From Chloroflexota bacterium (GTDB lineage: Bacteria > Chloroflexota > Dehalococcoidia > SAR202 > GCA-002694895): 22,027 bases of DNA. The notes under the pieces were generated by a model. It searched no databases. It had not been told where the DNA came from and was given only the letters and a program-made list of their open reading frames with translations. Of this stretch, positions 8,489-16,503 are shown one piece after another; within the stretch, counting starts at the first letter, position 1, and each line of letters opens with the position of its first letter. The stretch is taken from NCBI GenBank assembly GCA_002715665.1, contig PAZO01000002.1, positions 23,020 to 45,046 on the forward strand, written 5' to 3'. The translations under genes were made by a program, and so were the position numbers.

Positions 8489-8788
8489 ATGAAAGTTTAT
8501 GTAATAAGTGATATTGTTGTCACTGATCAGGAAAAATATAATGAGTATATGAAATTAGCTCCTAATACAATTGCTAAGTATGGTGGTAAGTATTTAGTTA
8601 GAGGTGGTAATATTCTTAATTCATTAGATTGGAATCCAAAAGGAAGAATTATAGTATTAGAATTTCCTTCAAAAGAGAAACTTGATCAATGGCAAAATTC
8701 TGAAGAATACAAACCTGTTAAGGAAATTAGACTGGAAGCGTCTTCATCTAAATCAATTATAATTGAAAGTGGAGATCTTCCTTTTTGA
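8489..8788 (+). CDS. DUF1330 family protein
   Basis: A 99-residue protein of the dimeric alpha/beta-barrel superfamily. The DUF1330 pattern is clear: MKVYVISDIVVTDQEKYNEY, KYGGKYLVRGG (residues 30-40), RIIVLEFPSKEKLDQW and SEEYKPVKEIRLEAS. Members of this family are small cytoplasmic proteins of mostly unknown function, with a ferredoxin-like fold also found in monooxygenases and dye-decolourising enzymes. The gene ends at a TGA (8786-8788) directly next to the start of the TPP enzyme, which implies translational coupling and a shared pathway. Confidence 0.92.
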   Translation: MKVYVISDIVVTDQEKYNEYMKLAPNTIAKYGGKYLVRGGNILNSLDWNPKGRIIVLEFPSKEKLDQWQNSEEYKPVKEIRLEASSSKSIIIESGDLPF

Positions 8789-8789
8789 C

Positions 8790-10424
8790 ATGAATGTTTC
8801 AGAAGCAATAGCTCAGATATTACTTAAAGAAAATATAGACTGGATCTCATGTTTTCCAAATAATCCCCTGATAGAAGATTTATCCAAAGTGGGTGTAAGA
8901 CCAATAATGTTTCGACACGAAAGAGGAGCAATGATGGCTGCCGATGGATATAGTCGAACAAGTGACAGAGAAAAGATAGGAGTTTTTTCAATGCAAAGCC
9001 AAGCTGGTGCTGAAAATAGTATGGGAGGTATTAGTCAGGCATTTGCAGATAATATTCCTGTCTTAGTTATTCCTGGCGCACCTCCATTAAATCAATTATC
9101 AGTAAGGCCAAATTTTAATGCAACTTCTAATTACAAGGGAATAGTAAAAACTGCAGAATGTATCACACAACCAGATCAGGTCATTGATGTCATGAGAAGA
9201 GCATTTCATAATATTAAAAATGGACGGCCTGGGCCAGTAGTTGTAGAAGTGCCTGCAGATATTTCCTCTTCGCAAATTTCATTTGATATTAATTCATACA
9301 AACCTCCAACAAAAGGTTACCATGCTCCTTCAAATTCAGATATTTCAAAAGCTGTAGAAAAATTATTAACTGCTAAAAACCCTCTTATAGTAGCAGGGCA
9401 GGGGGTTCTTTTTTCAAGATCAACAAAAGAATTACAGAAATTAGCAGAAATGATTAATGTTCCAGTCTATACAACAATGCCAGGAAAATCTGCAATTAAT
9501 GAAACTCATCCATTATCTCTAGGCGCAGGAGTTCAAACTACAACTCTACAGGCTAGGAAGTGGCTAGATGAATCTGATGTCATTTTAGCTCTAGGAACTA
9601 GTATGACAAACACTCCTTATGCACAGTCTATAGATACTTCTAATAAATTTTTAATTCATAATACTGATAATTACGATGATATAAATAAAGATCATTATGC
9701 AGACGTAATATTAAATGGTGATACAAAAATTACACTAGATTTACTTATTAATGAAATTTCTGATCACAAAGATAAAATTAACCAAAATGTTGACATTAAA
9801 TCTAAAATAAATAAAATTCGTGAACAATGGAATTCTGAATGGAAATCTCATTTAAATTCAGATGAAATACCAATTAATCCGTATAGAGTTATTAATGAAA
9901 TAAATAAAAATATTAATTTAGAAGAATCGATAGTTACTCATGATGCAGGTGCTCCAAGAGATCAGATTATTCCTTTTTTTACTGCAACGAAACCACATAG
10001 TTATATTGGATGGGGTAAAACTACTCATTTAGGCTTTAGTATTCCATTGATGATAGGAGCAAAAAAAGCTAATCCTGATAAATTTTGTTTGAATTTAATG
10101 GGCGATGGAGCTTTTGGTATGTCAGGTTTAGATATAGAAACATCTGTTCGATCTAATCTTCCAATAACTACTGTTCTGCTAAACAATGGTGGTATGGCAA
10201 CTTATCCAGGTGGCTTTCCAAATGCACGAGAAAAATTTGGAGTTTCTTATATGAAAGGAGATTATGCACAAATCGCTGAAGGAATGGGAGCAAAAGGAAT
10301 TGTGGTTAAGTCTATAGAAGAATTGAGATCATCTATAAAAGATGCTATGTATGAAAATAAAAATGGGAATACAGTTTTGATTGATGTTCACACAGGTTAT
10401 GATGATAAAAGATCTAAGTGGTAA
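8790..10424 (+). CDS. Thiamine-diphosphate-dependent enzyme, acetolactate-synthase/decarboxylase-like
   Basis: A 544-residue enzyme with the three domains of the acetolactate synthase/pyruvate decarboxylase superfamily. The N-terminal Pyr domain has the catalytic glutamate in FRHERGAMMAADGYSR (E44). The central domain (about 190-330) contains LIVAGQGV. The C-terminal PP domain has the TPP/Mg motif GDGAF (438) to LLNNGG (about 464-469). The reaction may be a decarboxylation or carboligation of a 2-keto acid. No regulatory subunit (ilvN) is adjacent, so biosynthetic acetolactate synthase is less likely, and no more exact substrate can be given. I chose ATG 8790, one nucleotide after the DUF1330 stop, because MNVSEAIAQILL is the usual family start. 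A TTG at 8763 lies in the same frame. Confidence 0.85.
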   Translation: MNVSEAIAQILLKENIDWISCFPNNPLIEDLSKVGVRPIMFRHERGAMMAADGYSRTSDREKIGVFSMQSQAGAENSMGGISQAFADNIPVLVIPGAPPLNQLSVRPNFNATSNYKGIVKTAECITQPDQVIDVMRRAFHNIKNGRPGPVVVEVPADISSSQISFDINSYKPPTKGYHAPSNSDISKAVEKLLTAKNPLIVAGQGVLFSRSTKELQKLAEMINVPVYTTMPGKSAINETHPLSLGAGVQTTTLQARKWLDESDVILALGTSMTNTPYAQSIDTSNKFLIHNTDNYDDINKDHYADVILNGDTKITLDLLINEISDHKDKINQNVDIKSKINKIREQWNSEWKSHLNSDEIPINPYRVINEINKNINLEESIVTHDAGAPRDQIIPFFTATKPHSYIGWGKTTHLGFSIPLMIGAKKANPDKFCLNLMGDGAFGMSGLDIETSVRSNLPITTVLLNNGGMATYPGGFPNAREKFGVSYMKGDYAQIAEGMGAKGIVVKSIEELRSSIKDAMYENKNGNTVLIDVHTGYDDKRSKW

Positions 10425-10665
10425 ATTAAAAAGTATAGTTAACTATACTTTAGTATTATTTGGTATCAACGGGATTATATGTGTAATTACTACGATTATA
10501 GGATTAGCAACTGATAGAAGATTACTAGGTTCATATGATGTAAGTTTGATCACTTCACTTAATAAGATAATGTGGAATGTACAATTTTTCTCTTTTTGGG
10601 TACTTGTTATAGGAATAGTTATTGGATCATTAATTGCAATGATATATTCATTATTTAATGATTAA
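10402..10665 (+). CDS. Small two-helix membrane protein, 87 residues
   Basis: The frame overlaps the last 23 nt of the TPP enzyme and ends at TAA 10663-10665. I prefer ATG 10402 because AGGT (10394-10397) precedes it; ATG 10399 is equally possible. After a short basic start (MIKDLSGKLK) there are two clear hydrophobic segments, about 12-35 and 52-82, joined by a polar loop (TDRRLLGSYD). No family is recognised. The overlap implies coupled translation with the TPP enzyme, so a membrane anchor or partner for that enzyme is possible but unproven. It is convergent with a 48-residue gene on the other strand, with only 3 nt between them. Confidence 0.6.
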   Translation: MIKDLSGKLKSIVNYTLVLFGINGIICVITTIIGLATDRRLLGSYDVSLITSLNKIMWNVQFFSFWVLVIGIVIGSLIAMIYSLFND

Positions 10666-10668
10666 AAA

Positions 10669-10815
10669 TCACACTATAAACACAATTAGTAAAACATAAA
10701 TTAACAACAAACTACTAAGTATTAAAGATATTATTAAACTCATTTTTCTAAATGTAGAGTTTATTTTGTTTTGTAAATTAATATTCACATTTTCATTTAA
10801 TTTTTTTTCTTCCAT
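10669..10815 (-). CDS. Small single-helix membrane protein downstream of the selenoprotein, 48 residues
   Basis: A reverse-strand ATG (10815-10813) lies 4 nt after the stop of the deiodinase-like gene and opens 48 codons to TGA (10671-10669). The first 24 residues are polar (MEEKKLNENVNINLQNKIN, then STFRK). Residues 25-48 are almost purely hydrophobic and run to the C terminus, the form of a tail-anchored or single-pass peptide. No family is recognised. Position and spacing suggest cotranslation with the selenoprotein, perhaps placing it at the membrane. It could be a chance frame in AT-rich DNA, but the clean polar/hydrophobic split argues for a gene. Confidence 0.5.
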   Translation of the reverse strand: MEEKKLNENVNINLQNKINSTFRKMSLIISLILSSLLLIYVLLIVFIV

Positions 10816-10819
10816 ATAT

Positions 10820-11590
10820 TTAGTAATCCTGCTTATCTAGCCATTCTTGTAATTTTTTACCCATAGATTTGCCAAGACTTGAATTAGATTGAACCGGGCC
10901 AGTGTAGTGATTTGCAGAATTTATAAAGTCTTTTATTGCTTTTGGACCTGCATCATTCAAAAGAATTGTCATAAATTCTTCAGTATCATTTTTTCTCATT
11001 GGTTGCCACTCAATGTAATACGGTGTTACTCTAATTTTATCTTCCATCATTTTTCGTTCTTCTTGGTAGTGATTTAAAGCCATTTTTATTGTAGAAGGAT
11101 CTGTCCAATCTGATTTGTAGATAATATTTCCATATCTGTTTACTATATATGTCATATTGGGAAGTCTGCCGTAAGCTTTATGAACATTTCCTTCCAGAGA
11201 ATCAACTAGCATTGTTCTTTTAATATATTTTTTTGTCATTAATTTTGCATGATCGATTTTTTGCTCAAAAGAACTGAGATGTGGTATTTTTTCACCAGGA
11301 TGAGCTTCTCGGGTATATATAAATACAAAATTAAATTTGTCACCAAATTCTTTCACTAAATTATCAAATCCTGGCGCCGCCAGGGCACATTCTGATCAGG
11401 TTATAGAACCAAATTCTATGATAGTAGTTTTTTCTTTCCAATATGTTGAAAGTTGTTCCCATTTTTGTTCTTTGACGTTGTATATCTTACCTTCAGGTGC
11501 TTTTGTCCCGGCATTTGCAATACCAGGAAAATCTATAAATGCTTGCATATCAAAATCTAGAGGGAAACTGTCATAATTATAAGAACTCAT
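10820..11590 (-). CDS. Iodothyronine-deiodinase-like selenoprotein (thioredoxin fold), in-frame TGA = Sec65
   Basis: One 256-codon gene interrupted by TGA at 11398-11396. Reading TGA as selenocysteine gives IEFGSITU-SECALAAPGF, matching the deiodinase active site (FGSxTU). Deiodinase-like segments continue after it: VFIYTREAHPGE, SLEGNVHKAYGRLPNMTYIV and YGNIIYKSDWTDP. The thioredoxin-fold core is about 45-185 and the length matches family members. The residue at +3 after Sec is Cys, giving a U-x-x-C redox pair; vertebrate deiodinases have UPP here. A GC-rich hairpin follows the TGA at SECIS distance. The fold suggests reductive chemistry (dehalogenation or peroxide/thiol redox); the substrate is unknown. 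No signal peptide is seen. It is 66 nt downstream of an MFS exporter on the same strand and 4 nt upstream of a small membrane protein. A nonsense mutation is the alternative, but the frame is intact on both sides. Confidence 0.87.
11370..11384 (-). promoter_or_regulatory. Candidate bacterial SECIS hairpin
   Basis: On the reverse strand, CCTGGC-GGC-GCCAGG forms a perfect 6-bp stem with a 3-nt loop that begins with G. The loop starts 17 nt after the TGA (11398-11396). This fits the known bacterial SECIS pattern: a hairpin within the coding region, 16-37 nt from UGA to the loop, and G in the first two loop positions. The 15 bases contain 13 G or C in a genome of about 30 % G+C, which suggests selection for the structure. 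It should bind SelB and direct Sec insertion. Confidence 0.8.
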
Positions 11591-11656
11591 TTTACACCTG
11601 ATGGGTTTGTTTTAATAATATACATTATCTGATTTTGAAATGTCAAAGTAATATGG

Positions 11657-12916
11657 TTAAATTTTGATTAACTTTCTGTGAATTGTAAATGTAATTATCC
11701 CTATAAGGGCACAGATTACTCCGCAAAATAACATCCCATACGATACGCTTATTATATCTGTTATTTTCCCTGCTAATATTGATGCCATGGAAGCTACTCC
11801 CATGTCTAACATAGTCATACTTACCATTCTACCTCTATATTTTTCATCAGTTATTGATACTATAGTACTTGATACACAAGTTCGAAAAACTGATTGAGAT
11901 CCACCGATAAATGTTGCAATTATAAAAGCAATAAATATTTTTTTGGTAAAACCCATTAATATTACTCCAATTCCATATATTAATGTTGTTAAAAGTAATA
12001 ATTTACCTTTTATTTTTATGTCTCCAGACGAGGCAAGTAGAGAAGTACTTAAAAGAGCCCCTATTGATGAAATTGATTGAATTCCTCCAAAAGCTTCGGC
12101 ACCCAAACCTAGTCTTTCATCTACATAAACTGGCAGAAGACTGATGTAACTAAAACCAAAAGCCAATGGCCCTAAAGCAAGTATAACTAACCATAAAACA
12201 GTTTGGTTTTTGTAAATTATATATTTTATTCCATCTGTGAAATCATCTATAGGAGATTTGTTATGTTTTTCAGAAGGATTTCCTTTTATATTAATTTTTA
12301 AAGTTGTGTATATAACAAATAAATAAGATATTGTTGAAACTAAATAAGCAGGAGCCACATTATTGTCTGATATAGCGATGATATATCCTATAATTGCAGG
12401 CCCAATCAATCTTGTTACTCCCATTGCCATTGAATTGAGTGACATAGCATTTAGCATATGTTTCTGATCTATCATTTGAGGTATAAATGAAGTCCTAAGA
12501 GGTTGGTTAATGGCCATTCCTAATCCTAAACAAAATGCAGTAGCATATACATGCCACAATCTAATTAGTTCAAAATAAATCAAAATTAACATAATTAAAT
12601 ATATTAAAAGTGACCAAGCCTGAATAATCATTAATGTTTTACGTTTTGGAAATCTGTCAGCGACCACGCCTCCAAACAAACCTATAGTTATGAAAGGAAT
12701 TGCTCTAAACAAATTAACAATCCCAATAGCAAAAGCTGATCCGGTTAGCTGGTATGTTAACCAATTCCTAGCTATCATTTCAGACCACATTGCAAAACCT
12801 TGTCCACCTTGTCCAAGCCAAAGAAATTTAAAATCTTTACTAGAATTGATAGAAATGAGAGTGTTTGAGAAATTTAATTTGCTTTTTTTATTTTCGGGGA
12901 TATTATTTTTTTTCAC
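11657..12916 (-). CDS. Major facilitator superfamily exporter (EntS/MFS_3-like)
   Basis: A 419-residue transporter with about 12 membrane helices after a 30-residue polar N terminus. MFS landmarks are FKFLWLGQGGQGFAMW at helix 1, the loop motif GVVADRFPKRK between helices 2 and 3, and the repeat-like GKLLLLTTLIYG and DEKYRGRMVSMTMLDMG in the second half. These fit the MFS_3 (enterobactin exporter-like) branch, which pumps small molecules out by proton antiport. The substrate is unknown. It is divergent from the phosphohistidine-domain gene across 49 nt and is the likely first gene of the operon with the deiodinase-like selenoprotein. Confidence 0.88.
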   Translation of the reverse strand: MKKNNIPENKKSKLNFSNTLISINSSKDFKFLWLGQGGQGFAMWSEMIARNWLTYQLTGSAFAIGIVNLFRAIPFITIGLFGGVVADRFPKRKTLMIIQAWSLLIYLIMLILIYFELIRLWHVYATAFCLGLGMAINQPLRTSFIPQMIDQKHMLNAMSLNSMAMGVTRLIGPAIIGYIIAISDNNVAPAYLVSTISYLFVIYTTLKINIKGNPSEKHNKSPIDDFTDGIKYIIYKNQTVLWLVILALGPLAFGFSYISLLPVYVDERLGLGAEAFGGIQSISSIGALLSTSLLASSGDIKIKGKLLLLTTLIYGIGVILMGFTKKIFIAFIIATFIGGSQSVFRTCVSSTIVSITDEKYRGRMVSMTMLDMGVASMASILAGKITDIISVSYGMLFCGVICALIGIITFTIHRKLIKI

Positions 12917-12965
12917 TTAACATAGGATACATATAATGAAAAAAATTATCAAATAGGTATAATTA

Positions 12966-14519
12966 ATGAATATTATTTTTTTTGATATTCTCATGCCTGA
13001 CAATCCTGAAAATTTGTTTTTACCAGAATGGTTTCCCGCCAATTTCTCTGAAGATGAAAAATCTTTGATGTGGAGATGGGAGAGTGGTCATAATATTATG
13101 CCAATAACTCCATTATCTTCTGATATCAGTGCAATATCTACTTCAAAAGGAATTGACGATGCAAATAGTTATTTTGGATTAGAAACCAAATCACAAAAAA
13201 AAATAATAAATGGATATACTTATTTTGCTTCAATTTCTCAACCAAATGATAATAAAAAATTAAATCATTCGTATTGTGAAAACTTAGATTATAAATGGAA
13301 AAATGATTTTTTACCAAAAATTATAAATGATTTAGAATTGATGAAACAAAAACTTGAATCAATTCATGATTGGGAACTTTCAAAAAACATAATAAATGAA
13401 ATGTTAGAGTTAAATAAAAATCATTGGTATATACATATGTTAATTGTTATTCCGTTGCATCAATATACAGAAGAATTTTTTAATTATCTTAAAACTTTTC
13501 GACCTGATTTAGAATTATCAGATTTATATAATTTGTTTAAAGGAATTAAAAATAAAACAATTGAAATTGATCAGAATTTATATAATTTGAAAATTAAATA
13601 TGATTCTAAATATTCTTTGGATAAAAATGAATTATTAAGTGAAATAGAAAGTTTTAATAAATCATATGGTTACAGATTGGTTGGATTTGATTTATCTGAT
13701 GAAATATGGATTAATGATCCCCAAATAGTTTTTAATTTAATAAAAAATTTACCAATCAATGTATTTAAAAAAAAGGTGTCTAATGTTGATGACACTGAAA
13801 AGGTAATAGATTTAGACACTATTATTTCAGATCTCGAATCTGAAAATGAAAAAAATCAAATTAAATCAATGTATTCAGTTTTACATAAAATTTGGTACCT
13901 AAAAGAAGATCATTCATTTTATATTGATCAATATAGTAATGCATTAATAAGCCTAGCTTTTAGAAAAATGGGAGATATATTAGTTGATAAAAATTTGTTA
14001 AAAAATAATCACGATATATTCCATTTAAATTTTAAATTGATAATGAATATGGATATTAAAAATATTAACTTACAAGATATTGTTAATAATAGTAAAAATC
14101 ACAGAGACTATTATAAAAATTTAACTCCTCCTAAATATTTGGGTAAACTGAACGACCAAGTTGAAAGTATAAATGATCAAACCTTTTTTGAATCAACTAA
14201 ACAATTGAAAGGAACTTCTGCATCTGCTGGGAAAATTTCTGGATTAGCAAAAATTATTAGAAGTTTTGAAGATTGGGATAAATTACAAGAAGGAGATATT
14301 ATGGTTTGTATTAGTACCAATCCAAGTTGGACTCCGTTATTTGGAATTGTTTCAGGCATAATATCTGAAAATGGTGGCACCTTATCTCACACTGCAATTG
14401 TTGCTAGAGAATACGAAATCCCAACTATTTTAGATGTTAATAATGCAACAGAAATTATCAATGATAATGATTTGATTGAAATTGACGGAGATACAGGCAT
14501 TGTTACATTTATAAACTAA
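12966..14519 (+). CDS. Protein with C-terminal PEP-utilising-enzyme phosphohistidine (swivel) domain, no ATP-grasp half
   Basis: A 517-residue protein. The last ~95 residues are a PEP-synthase/PPDK mobile domain: GTSASAGKISGLAKII, GDIMVCISTNPSWTPLF, and SENGGTLSHTAIVAREYEIP, with the phospho-accepting histidine at residue 475 (codon 14388-14390), ending EIDGDTGIVTF. The upstream 400 residues resemble the substrate-binding part seen between ATP-grasp and swivel domains in rifampin phosphotransferase-type proteins (for instance an N-terminal aromatic, proline-rich stretch). There is no ATP-grasp domain and no PEP-binding barrel. The ATP half must be in another gene, as in two-subunit phenylphosphate synthase, or be lost. 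The N-terminal half is very rich in Asn, Lys and Ile. The stop overlaps the convergent L-2-hydroxyglutarate oxidase stop. Confidence 0.8.
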   Translation: MNIIFFDILMPDNPENLFLPEWFPANFSEDEKSLMWRWESGHNIMPITPLSSDISAISTSKGIDDANSYFGLETKSQKKIINGYTYFASISQPNDNKKLNHSYCENLDYKWKNDFLPKIINDLELMKQKLESIHDWELSKNIINEMLELNKNHWYIHMLIVIPLHQYTEEFFNYLKTFRPDLELSDLYNLFKGIKNKTIEIDQNLYNLKIKYDSKYSLDKNELLSEIESFNKSYGYRLVGFDLSDEIWINDPQIVFNLIKNLPINVFKKKVSNVDDTEKVIDLDTIISDLESENEKNQIKSMYSVLHKIWYLKEDHSFYIDQYSNALISLAFRKMGDILVDKNLLKNNHDIFHLNFKLIMNMDIKNINLQDIVNNSKNHRDYYKNLTPPKYLGKLNDQVESINDQTFFESTKQLKGTSASAGKISGLAKIIRSFEDWDKLQEGDIMVCISTNPSWTPLFGIVSGIISENGGTLSHTAIVAREYEIPTILDVNNATEIINDNDLIEIDGDTGIVTFIN

Positions 14520-15709
14520 ATTGTAATTTCATTCATGAGATGTTCTGCAATTTTCAATGATGAGGTTGCTCCTGGAGATGGGGCACTTAAAACATGAAGA
14601 GAATTGTTTGTTTTGACAATGCTAAAATCTTGCAACAGATTCCCGTTTTTATCTATTGCTTGTGCCCTAACTCCTGCGCCAGGATTAGTTAAATCTTTAG
14701 AAGAAATTGAAGGAATTAAAGTTTGTAACGATTTTACAAATTTTAATTTGTTTAAAGATCGATATTGTTCACTTAATCCGGTTTTCCAATTTGATTTAAC
14801 CATCTTCCAAAATCCTGGATATGAAAAAGATTCGTACATATCTTTTAAGTTGATATCAAATTTTTTATATCCTTCTCTTGAATAAGCCATAACTGCATTT
14901 GGCCCTGCTTCAACTTCTCCATTAATTCTCTTTGTAAAATGAACTCCCAGAAAAGGTAGATCTGGATCTGGGACAGGGTATATTAATCCGTTTACCATCT
15001 TTTCTGACTCATTGGTCAATGTATAGTATTCACCTCTAAAAGGAACGATTCTAACATCAAAGTCCAAATCCATCATTTTTGCTACTCTATCGGCAAATAG
15101 TCCACTGCAATTAATTAGATAATTTGTTTCATATTCACCAATATTTGTTTCAAGAATTAAACTTTTATCATTTTCTTCTATATTCATCAATTCATGATTT
15201 TTAAGTATCAATCCACCATTGTTATTGAATATATTTGCATATGCTTCAGTTAATTTTTTATAATCAATTATTCCTGTATTTGGACTCCATAAACCTTTAA
15301 TTGCTTCTACGTAAGGTTCAATTTCTTTAATCTTTTGTTTATCAATTAATTCTAAACCTTCAACTCCGTTTTTTAATCCTCTTTCATGCAAATTATTTAA
15401 TCTTTCTATTTCATCCTCTTTTGTTGCAATAATTAATTTTCCACACATTTCATATTCAATTTCATTTTGGTCACAAAATTTTCGCAACAACAGAGATCCT
15501 GGCCAGCAAAATTTTGCTTTTTGAGAATTGGGTTGATAGTAAATCCCTGCATGAATTACACCACTATTATTTCCAGTTTGATGTTTAGCTAAAATATTTT
15601 CTTTTTCAAATACGCAGATCGTTTTTTCTGGATATTTTTCTTTTGCATACATAGCAGTAGCTAATCCAACTATTCCGCCACCTATAATACTTATATCAAA
15701 TTTTTTCAT
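14516..15709 (-). CDS. lhgO: L-2-hydroxyglutarate oxidase
   Basis: A 397-residue FAD enzyme of the DAO superfamily that oxidises L-2-hydroxyglutarate to 2-oxoglutarate. It has the FAD motif ISIIGGGIVGLATA (7-20), the LhgO signature HQTGNNSGVIHAGIYY and KAKFCWPGSLLLRKFC, GLWSPNTGIIDY, FRGEYYTL, PVPDPDLPFLGVHFT and, at the C terminus, NPGAGVRAQAID and SAPSPGATSSLKIAEHL. Length agrees with E. coli LhgO (about 420). I chose ATG 15709 because AAAGG lies 6 nt upstream; a TTG two codons earlier is in frame. Its TAG shares three bases with the TAA of the convergent gene (14516-14519). It is divergent from alaX across about 55 nt. Confidence 0.95.
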   Translation of the reverse strand: MKKFDISIIGGGIVGLATAMYAKEKYPEKTICVFEKENILAKHQTGNNSGVIHAGIYYQPNSQKAKFCWPGSLLLRKFCDQNEIEYEMCGKLIIATKEDEIERLNNLHERGLKNGVEGLELIDKQKIKEIEPYVEAIKGLWSPNTGIIDYKKLTEAYANIFNNNGGLILKNHELMNIEENDKSLILETNIGEYETNYLINCSGLFADRVAKMMDLDFDVRIVPFRGEYYTLTNESEKMVNGLIYPVPDPDLPFLGVHFTKRINGEVEAGPNAVMAYSREGYKKFDINLKDMYESFSYPGFWKMVKSNWKTGLSEQYRSLNKLKFVKSLQTLIPSISSKDLTNPGAGVRAQAIDKNGNLLQDFSIVKTNNSLHVLSAPSPGATSSLKIAEHLMNEITI

Positions 15710-15764
15710 ATACAACCTTTTACAATAATATTATAGAATATGTAAATGATTATTTGGAGATAAT

Positions 15765-16469
15765 ATGAATATTTTATGTTATAAAGATAGCTATTTAAAA
15801 CAATGTGAATCCAAAATTATTGATGTAAATGATATGGGAGTCATGCTTGATCAAACTGTTTTTTACCCAGGAGGAGGAGGACAACCATCTGATTCAGGTA
15901 TTTTGAAAAACGCCGAACAAGAATTTATAGTAAAATCTGTAAAACGAATAGATGGTAATCTGATTCATGTAATAGATGATGCAAAACCTGAAAAAAATTC
16001 TGTTTATGAATCTATTATTAATTGGGATAATCGTTATAAATTAATGAGAACTCACACTGCTTTACATATTTTGTGCGGAGTAATTTGGAGAGATTATGGA
16101 GCGTCAGTTACTGGCGGTGATATGAAACCATTGTCTGGAAGAATGGATTTTGAACTAGAGGAAATGTCAGTTGATTTTTCTGAAGAAGTAGAGGACAAAA
16201 TTAACAAAGAGGTTAATATGTCGCGAAATATTAAAGTATATGACTTACCAAGAGAAGAAGCTTTTCAAATACCTGATTTAATTAGAACAAAAATTAATTT
16301 ACTCCCAAAAGGTATCGAAAAAGTAAGGATTGTTGACATTGAAGGTCTTGATCTTCAAGCTGACGGAGGAACACATGTTAATAATACTTCTGAAGTTGGG
16401 CATATCAAAATGACAGGTCATGAAAGCAAAGGAAAAAACAATAAAAGATTACGAATTGAGGTGGTTTAA
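15765..16469 (+). CDS. alaX: AlaX-type alanyl-tRNA editing protein
   Basis: A 234-residue stand-alone editing domain related to alanyl-tRNA synthetase, which hydrolyses Ser- or Gly-tRNA(Ala). The N-terminal beta domain has the FYPGGGGQPSDSG motif (33-45) typical of the longer AlaX form (AlaX-M). The zinc/catalytic motif HxxxH is HTALH (H97, H101). The second motif, usually CGGTH, reads DGGTH (D200 to H204), so the zinc-ligand cysteine is Asp. GGAGA (15756-15760) gives a good ribosome site for ATG 15765. Formate dehydrogenase follows on the same strand after 75 nt, which contains its own promoter-like elements. Confidence 0.9.
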   Translation: MNILCYKDSYLKQCESKIIDVNDMGVMLDQTVFYPGGGGQPSDSGILKNAEQEFIVKSVKRIDGNLIHVIDDAKPEKNSVYESIINWDNRYKLMRTHTALHILCGVIWRDYGASVTGGDMKPLSGRMDFELEEMSVDFSEEVEDKINKEVNMSRNIKVYDLPREEAFQIPDLIRTKINLLPKGIEKVRIVDIEGLDLQADGGTHVNNTSEVGHIKMTGHESKGKNNKRLRIEVV

Positions 16470-16475
16470 AATTAA

Positions 16476-16503
16476 TTGTTGTGTTGATTATATTAAATAT
16501 TAT
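16476..16503 (+). promoter_or_regulatory. Possible promoter of formate dehydrogenase
   Basis: TTGTTG (16476-16481) and TATTAT (16498-16503) are separated by 16 nt in the alaX-fdh gap. Each matches most of the sigma70 -35 and -10 consensus. The -10 box falls in the left arm of the inverted repeat. Local A+T content is extreme, so the match is weak evidence. Confidence 0.3.

Noticed and set aside
8763..8789. TTG at 8763 as the start of the TPP enzyme
   Set aside because: It would overlap DUF1330 by 26 nt and add nine residues not typical of the family; ATG 8790 fits better.
10820..11590. Two separate genes, or a pseudogene with a nonsense mutation
   Set aside because: The frame is the same on both sides of the TGA, the join falls on the deiodinase Sec position, and a SECIS-like hairpin follows.
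14604..14885. Plus-strand frame inside lhgO
   Set aside because: It lies wholly opposite a well-supported lhgO gene and shows no family features.
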